In this document: piece after piece, positions 12,259 to 22,912 of the stretch
Position numbering within the stretch: the first letter of the stretch is position 1
Layout of the letters: the number at the start of each line of letters is the position of its first letter
Assembly: GCA_014529385.2 (NCBI GenBank)
Contig: CM043950.1
Coordinates: 82,158,843-82,222,842 of the forward strand
From: Adiantum capillus-veneris
Lineage: Eukaryota; Streptophyta; Polypodiopsida; Polypodiales; Pteridaceae
Reading direction: 5' to 3'
Length of the DNA: 64,000 nt
The notes under the pieces: model-generated
What the model saw: only the letters and a program-made list of their open reading frames with translations
What the model was told of the DNA's origin: nothing
The model's database searches: none
Translations under genes and position numbers: made by a program

Positions 12259-13037
12259 GTGGCTCCAACAATTCAAATATTGAGACCCCCTCCTCCACCA
12301 CCACAAGCACCAGCAGAGATCCCTCCGCCACCATCAGGTGGGGAGGATAGGGATGTCTCTGTCATAAGTCTTGACAATGGTAAGGATGAAGGGAAAGCAA
12401 AAATGGAGGAAGTTGTTGCCATGCCAATAAAGAGAGTTAGGAGACAAAGAACTGATAAAATGGAAGATTCAAAGCCGGATAAAGGGAATGAGAGTTCTTC
12501 CCAAGTGATAGGAGACAAGAAAAGGAAGAGTAGGTCAAGGCGGAACATAGGAGTAGAAGACTTTCAACTTGGGGTGGGATCCATACCCTATGACCTCATA
12601 GCAGATGTGAGTAAGCAAGGAACAAAGATCTCATGGAAGCAACTCCTCCACCTTTCCCCAAAGATGCGTAGAACCTGGTCTAAGATGGTTAGCACTAGGA
12701 GGACTAAGGCAAAGTCAATTGGGTCCATTAGTGCAAGAGGCATGAGGATATTGTGCCAGTCATTGATGCAAATATTAAGAGTCGGCGAGTCTCCAATGTG
12801 TATGTGGATGGTGGAGCCGAGATTTGTGTTATGACAGAGAAATTGATGCATAGGTTGCGTTTGGAAGTAAATGAACAGACTTTCTTACAAGCTAAGATGG
12901 CAAATAATGTAAGGGTGGCTTGTGTGGGAAAGGTTAATGGAGTGAAGGTTTCAGCTTTTGGTGTGGCAGTCTCAATTTATGCTTATGTGATCCCAACTAA
13001 GGGGGAGGGCTACCCATTAATTCTTGGAAGACCTTAG
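12259..13037 (+). pseudogene. gypsy aspartic protease region
   Basis: Frames 12259-12834 and 12753-13037 overlap. The second holds the retropepsin signature around 12800: NVYVDGGAEICVM, where the active-site Asp (gat 12807-12809) is followed by Gly-Gly-Ala rather than the usual Ser/Thr-Gly-Ala, so the motif is altered. The downstream LILGRP matches the conserved hydrophobic-Gly-Arg end of retropepsins. The first frame is a Pro/Lys/Asp-rich linker. Protease would cut the Gag-Pol polyprotein. A frameshift and a stop at 13035 separate it from reverse transcriptase. Confidence 0.75.
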
Positions 13038-13337
13038 CTTATGGCTATGAAGGCCAGGCAGGATTCGGAGACAGGTTCCCTTGAGTTGCACCCAAGTCAT
13101 AAGGCCGTTAGCAAGCAACAAATTATTGTGTATGACATGAAGAAGGGTAGACAACAAGACGTGGATATGGAGACTTCGGTGGACGAATGAAGCACAAGCA
13201 ACTACTCTTCGTCTGTGGGTGAGTCATCTGAGGAGGATGCTAGTTCTTTGGAGGTAATGGGTATAGTACTACGAGACCCTGAAGGAGAGGGTAGTCAAGA
13301 CTCTCTAAACAAGGAGTAAGTCACATGCCTAGAAGAG

Positions 13338-14240
13338 ATGTTAGCTAAAGACCTACCAGAAGAAGAAAAAGGACCCTATTTGCAGGTACTAAAGAAGCAT
13401 GCTAGTCTCTTCATAACTGATTATGAACACATTATGGGAGTAACAGTGACTCAACACCATATCCAATTGAAAGAAGGTGCCAAGCCAGTGGTGCAAAGAC
13501 TTCGGAGATTAGGGCTAGTGAAACAAGATGCGCTCTTAAAGGAAATGAAAAGATTAATCAATGCAGGATTTATCTACCTAATGGAAGATTCCGAGTGGGT
13601 GTCCCCGGTTGTGGTAACACCAAAGAAAACTGGGAAGTGGAGGGTGTGTGTTCATTACAAGCCTCTAAATGTAGGGACCATTTTCCTTTGCCTTTCTAGA
13701 TGAGATACTAAATGAAGTGGCTGGTCATGAAAGGTACACAGTGTGTGACGGGTACTCAGGATACTTCCATATCAGAATTACAGATGAAGATCAAAGGAAG
13801 ACTACCTTCATAACACCCTGGGGGTGTTTTGCTTACAGAGTTATGCCTTTTGGCTTAACTAATGTCCCAACTACTTTCTAAAGGTTTATTAACTTGGTGT
13901 TTCAACCCTACTTTGGTAAATCCATACGAGCTTTCATTGATGATATTTGCATTTACAGCCTAGGGAAGTGCATCTTTCCAAGGTTGATGAAGGCTTCACC
14001 CGTTTGGCCCAATTGGGTGGGCAATTAAATAAAGACAAGTTCCATATAGGTGAGAGTATGGTCACTCTACTAGGCCATGTTGTGCCTCAAGATAGTATTG
14101 AGGCTAACCCTGAAAAGGTAAAGACATTGCTAGCCTTTGCTACTCCTTCAAACGTGAAGCAGCTAGTCTCCTTCATTGGAAAGGTTCGCTACATACGACG
14201 ATTCATACATCTCCTTTCTCAGGAAATCTATCCTTTGTAG
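13338..14240 (+). pseudogene. gypsy reverse transcriptase, broken in three frames
   Basis: Recognisable blocks in order: N-terminal fingers with GFIYLMEDSEWVSPVVVTPKK and KWRVCVHYKPLN (13338-13680); a frameshift near 13680; DHFPLPFLDE, VCDGYSGYFHI, RVMPFGLTN in the next frame (13680-13955) with an in-frame TAA at about 13880; the catalytic box FIDDICIY near 13930-13953; another frameshift near 13957; then the thumb/connection (LGHVVPQDSIEANPEKV, LVSFIGKVRYIRRFI) to a TAG at 14240. Both catalytic aspartates of the -DD- box are present. Synthesis of element DNA would be its role, but the reading frame is not usable. Confidence 0.9.
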
Positions 14241-14261
14241 CAGCTCACTAAACACACTACA

Positions 14262-14630
14262 TTGGCATCAAGTGAGGAGGGTGAAAGGTGCTTTCAAGAA
14301 GTTAAAACCATTTTGAGCTCATTGCCTGTCTTCCTGCAGCCCACATGGAGTGAATTATTCTATGTGAATCCTAGTGTAGGCCCAAAATCTGTAGGAGCTA
14401 TCTTGATGCAAAAATACCCAAAGATGTCTCTCATGAGACCAGTTTACTTCTCTAGTACAGTGATGACAGCTGCTGCTGAAAAGGGTTTCAGTGCAACTGA
14501 GCAATTGGTGCTAGCTCTTAAGTTTGCAATGGAAAATTTTTAGGCTTACTTGCTTCCAAGACAATTTGTGGTGATCACAAGTGAGGAAGTCTTTCCATAT
14601 GCCCTACAACACATGGAACTATCTCAAAGA
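14262..14630 (+). pseudogene. gypsy RNase H (first, RT-linked)
   Basis: The 93-codon frame at 14262-14543 continues after a stop at about 14541 into 14550. It carries the retroelement RNase H/connection features LPVFLQPTWSELFYVNPSVG, VGAILMQ, PVYFSSTVM and AAEKGFSATEQLVLALKFA. The motif usually read as YVDAS/YTDAS is YVNPS here, so the first catalytic acidic residue appears lost. Confidence 0.8.
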
Positions 14631-15014
14631 ATAGCAAAGTGGGTGGTGCAGCTTCAAGAGTTTGACTACACACTACATGTAGAGGATTCCACCCGTGCTT
14701 GTTTGGCAGTCGTCCTCACACAAAGGTGTTATGAGAAGATCAAGAACGAGGCACCTAGTAAGATACCACATATCCCGGAGCTTGAACTTGTATTAGGGGC
14801 ACAAAGTCTATATTTTGATAGAGCTTACAAGAGAACAAAAGACAAGGCATCAGCAGGTATAGTGATACTAGGTCCAAAAAAGGAGAGGATTTTGGTGAAA
14901 TGGTTTCACCTAGAACAGGTTCATTCTAACAATGAGGCAAAGTATCATGCCCTTGTTTTAGGTTTACAATGTTGTCTTTCTCAAGGCATCAAAAAGCTAA
15001 ACGTTTTTTGGTGA
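14631..15014 (+). pseudogene. Second, archaeal-type RNase H (Tat-lineage marker)
   Basis: Downstream of the first RNase H tail, the frame to 15014 contains YFDRAYKRTKDKASAGIVI (near 14812-14870) and NNEAKYHALVLGL (near 14930-14970). These are the first-Asp and Glu motifs of the additional RNase H found in Tat/Ogre/Retand-like elements. Asp and Glu are kept; Gly-Ala after FD has become Arg-Ala. A frameshift lies near 15010 (FW followed by GDSMLIVKQM in the next frame, the third acidic motif). The assignment to the Tat lineage rests mainly on this domain. Confidence 0.82.
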
Positions 15015-15196
15015 CTCCATGTTGATTGTTAAGCAAATGGTTGGCGTATGGGCCTGTAAAAATGACAAATTGTCTATTAAGATGAGGGAAGCAAAGACCT
15101 TGTTGAAGGGTTTTAAAGAAGTTTGAGTTAACTTTACCTCAAAATAAAAATCTAGAAGCAGATGCCTTAGCAGCAACTGAAGAACTACAAACTCTC

Positions 15197-16432
15197 ATGG
15201 TAGGCGTTGTCCTTGTGAAAAGTCCTTTATACCAGGGAAAGGAGGAGCTTCATGATTTACTTTACTTTCTTAAGCATTGTGAAGCGCCCTCTGGTATGAG
15301 TAAAAGTGAACACAGGTGGCTAGCAAAAAAGGCTACCAGATATAATTTGGTAAGTGAGAACTTGTATTGTAAGGGGAAAGATGCTGTCATGAGGAGAGTT
15401 CCCTCATCCCAAGAGATCAAGGATATTTTGTTTAGCTGTCATGATGGTGTGTGTGGTGGCCACTTTGTACAAGAGATCACTAGCAGGAAGATCATACAAG
15501 CAGGGTTTATATGGCCCAGCCTCCATCGAGATGTACAACAATGGTGCCGCACATGTGAGGTTTGCCAAAAAGCCGGACCTAGGCGTCTTGCTTATGAAAA
15601 TCAGCACCCAATTAAAACCTACGGGCCTTTTGCAAAATGGGGAATAGATGCAATAGGGCCACTACCTTGCACTCAATCAGGAAAGGAGTACATCATTATG
15701 GGGGTGGAGTATATGACCAGACCGGCAGAACGACCCACAAAGCGCTTCACAGCCAAGGACGTGAATGATTTCATCTTTGAGTGCATTTTTTGTCGTTTTG
15801 GCACACCTTTGAAGATTATCTCCGATAGGGGACCGGGATTTTGAGCTGATTTAGTCGCGAAATTGATGAGCTAGTTGAAAATCAAGTGCAGACACTCAAC
15901 ACCATACCATCCTCAATGCAATGGTCTTGTGGAGAAGGTAAATGGTCTTATATGTAAAATCATCACTAAGCAAGTGCATTTACATCCTAAGGCATGGGAC
16001 AAACACTTAGATGCAGCACTTTGGGCTTATAGAACATCCTGGGGATATACACCCTTTCACTTGGTTTACGGGCAAGAGGAACTACTACCTATAGAAGTGG
16101 AGCTAGCAAGCCTCCGAGTTCTAAAGGCACATCAAGAAGATAGTCAAGAGAAGCAGGTGGAGAGAAGAATCATTGATTTGGAGAGGGTAGGGCTAGATCG
16201 AGAGTCAGTGAAATACTATGCGGCTCAGGCAGAAAAGAAGCAAAGGAAGTTCAATTGCAACCTTGTCAAGAAAGACATCAAGGAAGGATCTTTAGTGCTC
16301 AGATACGACAATCGCTTTGATCACAGAAAGGATGGTAAGTTCTTGCTTAAGTGGGAGGGCCCTTTTGTAGTGATACAGAGGTTCTCAAATGGTAGTTACC
16401 AACTAGGTGACTTAGGTGGTAAAGTACATTAG
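15197..16432 (+). pseudogene. gypsy integrase
   Basis: Frame 15197-15844 has the H-H-C-C zinc domain (HDGVCGGHF ... CRTCEVCQKA) and the start of the catalytic core (KWGIDAIGPLP, first Asp; FGTPLKIISDRGPGF, second Asp). It stops at 15844. The same core resumes at 15875 with STPYHPQCNGLVEKVNGL, containing the catalytic Glu, and a C-terminal part to 16432 (WEGPFVVIQRFSNGSYQLGDL). All three D,D,E residues are visible, but two stops in 15842-15875 break the frame. The role is insertion of element DNA. Confidence 0.9.
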
Positions 16433-16963
16433 ACCCAGTAAATGGTTGGCGATTGAAGACCTACCACTGTCGTCTTTTACAGCCATATGTTGGTGGGATG
16501 AATGATAAGGTTGGTTCAGAGGAGAGCTCATCATATTTGAGCTCTAACTAAGATAACAACCATGTACATAGTTTATTTCAAAAAAAATACAAAAAATAAA
16601 TAATAAAAAAAGAGAAAAAAAGAAGGAAAAAGAAAAAAGAAAAAATGTTGCGAGTGAGAGAAGATATTGACAATGAATGGCGTATGGCTTTCAAGGGTCT
16701 AGGAGACCAATTGTTTGTCATGGGTGGAGACAATCATTCATCAAAAAGGGCTAAAAACAAATAGGATGCAGCAGTCAAAGTGCAGCTACATGGCAAAGGA
16801 CAGGGTCATGATAGAAGTCCAAGATATAACGTTCCCATATCAAAGGCTTTCATCTACTACTCAATTGCTTCAAGATTGCAGGTGTGTAATGCACTCCATG
16901 AAACACCATATATCTTCTAGGGCTAGAGGCATAAAATACCTCTAGCTTTTTGGGGAGGGCTAA
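16433..16963 (+). other. 3' untranslated region and polypurine tract of the gypsy element
   Basis: Includes an A-rich stretch (16579-16645) of the kind found between coding region and 3' LTR. It ends in the purine tract tggggagggc at 16951-16960, three bases before the LTR start. No coding signal. Confidence 0.75.
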
Positions 16964-17925
16964 TGATGGTGGCTTTTTGCGTACACCCCCACTTGGTATT
17001 TTTCATGTGTATCCTCTCCAAAGAAGCCAAATGCTTTGAGTGCATGAACCACCTCTAGCATTTCTATCTTTAGCATTTTTTTTCTACTATTAGATTTGGC
17101 TTGTTTTTCCTATTTTATCTTTCAAAAATAAATAAAACCCATCATATTTATCTTAATAAAAGTGAGGAACACTTCCCACATCATTACCTATTTTTCTGAT
17201 ATTTTAACTATTTATTATGTCATCACTAATTATTTTCCCTTCATTTTGCTATATGTTATTTCCTATTTTCTATTTTCATTATATTTGCATATCTCTATCA
17301 TCATCTTCTCTTCGATGGTTGCAAGGTGAGTCTTGGGTTTACATCATGCTCACACAAGGCATCAATGAGTCATCTTTGGAAGCACAAGGAAAGGTAAGGT
17401 CATATGGTCCATTGGGATGTGGAAAATACATGTTTATTGGCTCGAATTTTAGCACCTAGCTCCACCCCAAATTTGTGAAAGTGATGTGAATGAAAGGTGT
17501 AGATCGTTAGCTCATCTCTTTGCCCATTTTTTATTTTATTTTTTGGAGCCCTGAGCGAGGAGCCATGTCCAAAATGATGGGACCCTGTTGGCAGCTCACA
17601 GTGACAAGTTTGCCTACCCTGTTTTCTCTGCTTCCACACACACACAACCACTTTACCCTCAACCCTCTCTCACCCAACCTTGTAAAAAACCCCTCCTTCT
17701 CTCTCACCTTTTTACATCATTATACCTCACTTACCACATCATTTGGCCTCTAGCTAGAGTGGCCAATCACATGGCTAGAGGCATCTTCTAGGCCTAGTCA
17801 CCACTTGGCAATCACGCAAAAAACCAAAGTGGTGGGGAGGAGCTTCATCATCACTGCACCATTCGCTTTGAATAAGTTAATTTCAATTAGCATTTAGCTC
17901 CATCTTAATCAAGCTTCCCCTCTCC

Positions 17926-17933
17926 TATATAAA
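17926..17933 (+). promoter_or_regulatory. TATA box in gypsy 3' LTR
   Basis: ctatataaagagg, in the same context as the TATA of the solo LTR (38973-38980). Its distance to the shared U5 landmark is similar (643 versus 598 bp). Confidence 0.6.
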
Positions 17934-18278
17934 GAGGCCTCTTCTACACACAAAACAACACAACACAATAGGGTAACAAGTTGCTAGAGGATTAAGCTAC
18001 ACACACCACCTCTTAAGCCTTGGTACTTGAGCTTCATGCCTACACTTGGAGTATCCATGGATGCCCATTAAGTCTCTCTATTGTAACTATGGCCTTGTGT
18101 TGAAAGTTACATGGTTTCCTTATGCCATATTTCCACAAATTGTTTCTTACCTTTACTTATTGTGCATGATGTATTGCTTATCACTTGGTGGTATGTGAAC
18201 TCCTAGCCCTAAAACTCCCTCTCCATCACTCTCTCCTGATGGAATAAGTGTAAAATACCTAAAACGCAGCCCCATAAC

Positions 18279-18339
18279 TCTCTCTCTCTCTCTATTTGTT
18301 TACATGTGTGTTCAAGGACATGCAAATGGTCAAGATGGT

Positions 18340-18379
<40 letters not shown>

Positions 18380-18436
18380 TTGTTTACATGTGTGTTCAAG
18401 GTCATGCAAATGGTGAAGATGGTTCCACTCTCTTCT
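18279..18436. repeat. CT microsatellites flanking a duplicated 60-bp segment in the LTR
   Basis: tatttgtttacatgtgtgttcaagg...atgcaaatggt..agatggttccactctct occurs twice (from about 18291 and 18376), each time bordered by (CT)n. Confidence 0.85.
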
Positions 18437-18704
18437 TCTCCCATGGTCTTGGGGATTAGTGAGTGATGTTTTTATTTAGGGTTTTGGTAGAGTGCTCTTC
18501 TTCTCTCTCTCATGACAAGAAGCATTCCATATGGTCCATTTCATAGTGTGCTACCTACTCACTCTTTTGCGTCCTATCTGCACAGAAGCTAGGTGGTGCC
18601 CCTATCGTTTTGGCGAATTTGTCTGCTCCATTGCCATTGAGGAGGATCAACAAGGAGGTGTAGAAGACACCCCCTGATGGCTCCGCATTCCGGCCCTCAT
18701 CTTA

Positions 18705-20489
18705 CAACCTGAGACGTTTAAATTATTGCTATACATTTGGTCGTGCTCCAGCCGTGCTCCAGCCAAGGTTTGAAAGAGTTCCATCTTGGTGAAGGGTTCT
18801 TGGAGCATGTCCTCATGGTCTTGAGAGTTCAAAACTAAAATTTGGCAAAACGCATAGTATCTATGCTTGCATGGCACTTAAGGCAACCTCTTGGAATCTC
18901 TCTTTTGAAAGTCTTTGCAGGTACATCATGGAAAAATAGACGGCTTCATAGAGTATGTAACTCCCTTTTCCCTTGATCCCTCTATGCCAAACTGTAAAAC
19001 ATGTGTCTTATTGCACACAATAATAACCTATTTAATTAACTCAATTGTAATGTAGTTACCCAAATCAACTCTAATCTTGAATTTTTTGTTAGCTTTGATA
19101 TTGCTCTATAACAATTGGATCGAGGTGTCTGTGTTGCTTATATTGCAAAACCAAACATAACCCTTCATGACCCCCCAGAGTTTGACGTAGATGCTATGTA
19201 TTTGTTGTGACCCCAAAAACATGGTGCTAGAACCCCATGCTTAATATCATGTGAGCCAACATAGTGAATCATCCACATCTATCTGTTCAATTTTGTACAG
19301 TCCAAAAACATGTCATCTTATTTCCTCCTTCAATTCTTCTAATCGTCCATACCATCTTTTCAACCTTTACCTTCGACCAATATCTATAAATTCTATGTGC
19401 AAATGCATACCCTCTCCCAGTAATGAGTTCAATGATCGTAACAAACTCAAGCCTATGGCTATCCTCCTCCAGTACCACACTTGCATCCACAAATATTAGC
19501 CTCTTTTTCTTCACATTTTTCTCCCCTATATTTGACCTCTTCATCTCTCGACTTTTCAAATCCATTTATACCATCAACGAATGAGTGAGATCAGTCAAAT
19601 TTCTAATAGTGGATGTAGAAGATAATTGATTTAATAATCTCTGGGCAAGGTCTTGCATACTGAGTCCATTGCTTCATTCACACACTTTAGTGCTAAAAAA
19701 AACCCTAGGTTTAGTGAAATACCTCTTATAGATTTTGAGATTTACCTCTAAATTTTAAATTTGAGGGTTAGAAAACCCATAAATTATGAAGAAATATAGT
19801 GTAAGGACCGGGTCGCACCCAAGGTGAGTGGGGGGAGGCCACCTTCTAATTGCAAAAAAGGAGAAAAGCATGGCAATAATTTCGAATGAAAATTTTACAA
19901 CCTACTAGCACTATGAAAAGAGGTAGGAAATACACTATATTTTCGGGAGGGCTTTCTCCTCCTCACTTGCTGGATGCACTCTTCAAATCAAAAGTTGGCA
20001 CATGGCCCTCATTCAATCCTTACGAATCTCCTTTAGAAAAGGAGAGGGGAGGTGTGACCTGGGATCTTAGAGCCTCGTCCCACCTAGGGGATGTGGCAAC
20101 TATAGTGGCTATAAGAGCTGTTAACGAGCTTTCACACACCAAAAAGCTCAATGCTTCTAAAGCATACAATGCCTACAGCATGAACTGTAGGCCCTGGAAT
20201 AACTCCTCATTTAGGCAATTGTTAATGTGCATCAAATGTGTAAACACCGAGCTAGAGTATGGGACGGGTTATGGTAGATCATGTGACCTAATTTAGATCT
20301 TGCGTTGTTGTTGAGTTGAGTTTCCCACATGCAATTGTAAGTTGAAGGTGTTGAAAGGGTTTACTAAATGCTAACTTATGGTGCCTTACCTTATGGTGTG
20401 ACGAGGCTCTTATTTTTTCTCCACTCCCCCACTACAATGGGCCCAACTCAAGTCTAATATAGTGTAAAAATCTTCAAATTTGGACAACT
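18705..20489. other. Non-coding interval; one 136-codon frame of unknown status
   Basis: The plus frame 19886-20296 has no recognised domain. Nothing else with coding character, and no transposon ends seen. Confidence 0.45.
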
Positions 20490-20494
20490 TTCCT

Positions 20495-20564
20495 TGTTGG
20501 AATTAGGCTTGCAGAGAAACACACACAGCTTGGAGAAGACAAAGGAAGCTCAAGGCACACAATA
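20495..20564 (-). repeat. copia 3' LTR, outer piece (70 bp)
   Basis: Matches 33680-33749 with three substitutions (tgttggaatta...caaggcacacaata). It is cut off where the TIR of the DNA element begins. Confidence 0.95.
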
Positions 20565-20601
20565 CATTAGGAAAAATGTGGACTCTCTTTGGGCCATATA
20601 G
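20565..20601 (+). repeat. Left terminal inverted repeat
   Basis: cattaggaaaaa at the tip, followed by tgtggactctctttgggcc. Pairs with 28879-28915. Confidence 0.9.
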
Positions 20602-20949
20602 GATTAAGGTTAATTAGGCTCCAGCCAATAGGAAGAGAGCAATGTATATAAGTCTAAAACCTAAGAAAGTAGAGAGAATAATAGGGTTGTCCACTCATTT
20701 ATTGCTTTGTATCCTAGAGGGAGGTGGATGGGTAAAAGAGGGAGGGGAAAAAAGGGAGGGGGGGAGTGGTGGGTCCACAGATACGTTCTTGAAAAAACCC
20801 TAAAATTTCAAAAAAAATTTAAAAAATTAAATTCAAAATATTCCATCCAAAACTCCCCCCAAACCTACCCTATGATCAAAAAGTCATTTTCTCACTCTAG
20901 AACCTTTTTTCCAAGACTCCCTTCCTCCATAGCCCCTTTCCATAACACA

Positions 20950-21220
20950 AAGCTCTCACTCTCTCTCTAAACTCTTACACCTTCCTCCTTCTTCAAGCTC
21001 TCCATTGCAACTTTAAGCTCCCACTCTCTCTCTAAACTGTCTCCCTCCTCCTTCCTCAAGCTCTCCATTGCAACTTTAAGCTCCCACTCTCTCTCTAAAC
21101 TCTGTTTCCCTCCTCCTTCCTCAAGCTCTCCATTACAACTGTAAGCTCCCACTCTCTCTCTAAAATTTGTCTCCCTCCTCCTTCCCCAAGCTCTCCATTG
21201 CAATTTCAAGCTCCCACTTA
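20950..21220 (+). repeat. 63-65-bp tandem repeat upstream of gene A
   Basis: aagctctccatt recurs at 20995, 21058, 21123 and 21188 (periods 63, 65, 65), with a partial earlier unit from about 20950. Each unit holds agctcccactctctctctaaa and a CT-rich tail. The array ends a few bases before the ATGs of gene A, so it forms its immediate 5' region, either leader or promoter. Confidence 0.9.
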
Positions 21221-21274
21221 AGCATCCATGGCAAACAATGGTCAAAATAGACCCCCAAACCCATCATTCAAAGT

Positions 21275-22552
21275 ATGGTTCTCCACAACTCGAAGAATGA
21301 GGAGCAACAATGGGAACCTCAGCTTTTTCAAGAAGGGGCGTGGGTCTACATGCAACCTTCCGCAATCGGTCCCCATCGTGTTCGTGAAAGAACAAACGTT
21401 GATATCCATTGGAAGGGAAGACTACTAGGCTTCAAGAAAGTAAGAGACAAGGGTACGGTGGCAATCGTTCAACATGTTTTCATGTTTGGACACATGCCTC
21501 TACGAGGGATCACGAACCCAAGGGATTTTTCTTATAATTGTATGTCCCTTGCACTTCAATGGTTTTGGTGGTAACAAAAAAATGGACTTTTTACATCTCA
21601 CGGACTGTTTTGTTTCTATGTAGATGTTTTTCCTTCTAGCCTTGTGGAGGAGCAACCACTCTCGTGCCTTTCAGGCACATTTACGGCCATGCATGCAAGT
21701 CTTGGGGATATGCTCTTCTCCAACACAACTTCATCAAACCTTTCACGACAGAGGGTGTTCTTCTACACCCACAAGTACATTGTACCTACAGATGAGGAAG
21801 GCTACGGAGATCTACAACCTTTGGAGGCTACAACCTTGCGTAGTATGGAGTGACCAAAGCCAGATGCATTCCCTGTAATTTCTTTGAAAGCCAAGATTGT
21901 AGCTGATGTGAGAGCATCATTAAAATTTGGAAAAGCCTCGCGTTCAATTGGGCTTGGATGGTGTTGTCCTGCTCATGTCTTCGCTAGCATCTTTGGATCT
22001 TTGCCTTTCCATCATACAAATACTATGTATGTTTGCAAAGATCTACAATACGATACATTGGAAGCCATCCTTGGGGAGAAGTGGGGGTATCTTGAAGGAC
22101 TTCACAACGGAGATCGCTTTCGGTGTCAGGTTGGAAGTTTCGGCATTGCTATCCGTTTCATCAAGGTGCGCTCCAGTCTTTACGTGCGGTACTTCTATGA
22201 AAGGTGGATGTGCAAGCTTGGTGAATGGATTCCATTGCAATCCATCGATGCTACAATTGAGGTATTTGATATTGAAATCAAATTTTTGAGTGGTGCCGTT
22301 GAAACCGTCCAAGTGAACAAGCATTGGACATTGGCCAATGTGTGGGAGCACTTAGTGATAATGGGTTTAGAGCATCGAGAAGATACAAAATTTTGCATCG
22401 GACGACGTAAGGTGAATGATTTTTCTCTCTTAATTATGTTGTATTTATGTTTTTTTTATTATTCCCTGCTCTAAGTTGGGTATGCTAATTTATTTATTTT
22501 TTGCTAGATTGGTAGCCGCATGGAGAGCACGATTCAAATTGAAAAGGCATGA
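21275..22552 (+). pseudogene. Gene A of the TIR element, unknown function, three exons
   Basis: Exons 21275-21539, 21624-22411 and 22508-22552 join in frame to 366 codons. Intron 1 (84 bp) has donor gtatgt and acceptor ctatgtag. Intron 2 (96 bp) has donor gtgaat and acceptor tttgctag. That phases match at both junctions is good evidence of a real gene. One in-frame TGA (21851-21853, just after LRSME) breaks it; ten codons later the frame continues with KAKIVADVRASLKFG. A better-placed ATG (ccatgg at 21228) lies in another frame, so a frameshift near the start is possible. No known domain is recognised. The protein is mixed alpha/beta in character, with a Trp-rich middle (residues about 200-300) and no signal peptide or membrane helix. 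Confidence 0.7.
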
Positions 22553-22809
22553 ACAACGGAAGAGAATTTGATTTTATCATTAGAGTAGTTATGTTTTGTA
22601 CTTAAATTTTTTATAATATCACAATTGTAAGTTCAAGCAGATGGTTGTATCAAATTTTGGCAATGCCCATTATCTTAAAGTTGTAGTGATGTGTTTTTTG
22701 AGTTAAATTATTGTAATTTAGTTTGTAAGTTTTTTATAACTTCTTGTTATTTGTGTTACTTAATGAAAATTGTTTAATATATTTTTTTGGGAGGGGGGAG
22801 GGGGGGTGC

Positions 22810-22817
22810 TATATAAA
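22810..22817 (+). promoter_or_regulatory. TATA box for gene B
   Basis: gctatataaagcc, about 95 bp before the ATG at 22913 and preceded by a G-rich tract (22788-22806). Confidence 0.6.
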
Positions 22818-22912
22818 GCCTCCTAAACCCTACCATTTTCACACTCTTTGCATGTTCACACTCTCATTTGAGCTCCAACACTCTTTGCATTCCTACTTTA
22901 AGAGCTAGCATT

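Larger units (their letters stand above)
9660..18699 (+). mobile_element. Decayed Ty3/gypsy retrotransposon with dual RNase H (Tat-like)
   Basis: A plus-strand element bounded by related LTRs that both begin tgatggtggcttt (9660 and 16964). The pol order is protease, reverse transcriptase, RNase H, a second archaeal-type RNase H, then integrase; the second RNase H is a hallmark of the Tat lineage. All coding parts carry stops and frameshifts. The 5' LTR stops matching the 3' LTR at 10564, before the TATA box. Flanks give a tentative 5-bp TSD, tctaa at 9655-9659 and tctta at 18700-18704 (4 of 5). The right end is inferred from that TSD and from comparison with the related solo LTR at 38154-39688. 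Confidence 0.8.
16964..18699 (+). repeat. 3' LTR of the gypsy element
   Basis: Starts tgatggtggc after the polypurine tract. It has a TATA box at 17926-17933 and a U5 landmark (gcgtcctat...aagctaggtggtgcccc, 18569-18604) shared with the solo LTR at 38154-39688. The end at 18699 (ccctca, followed by tctta) is a proposal: the solo LTR ends about 88 bp past the landmark, which predicts an end near 18690. Confidence 0.6.

Noticed and set aside
19069-19078. aactctaa as TSD and end of the gypsy 3' LTR
   Set aside because: It would need a 7-8-bp duplication and an LTR of 2.1 kb, much longer than the related 1.5-kb solo LTR; the end at 18699 fits better.
20967-21245. 92-codon minus frame with GELEEGGGK-type repeats
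   Set aside because: It is the antisense of the 63-65-bp tandem array before gene A.
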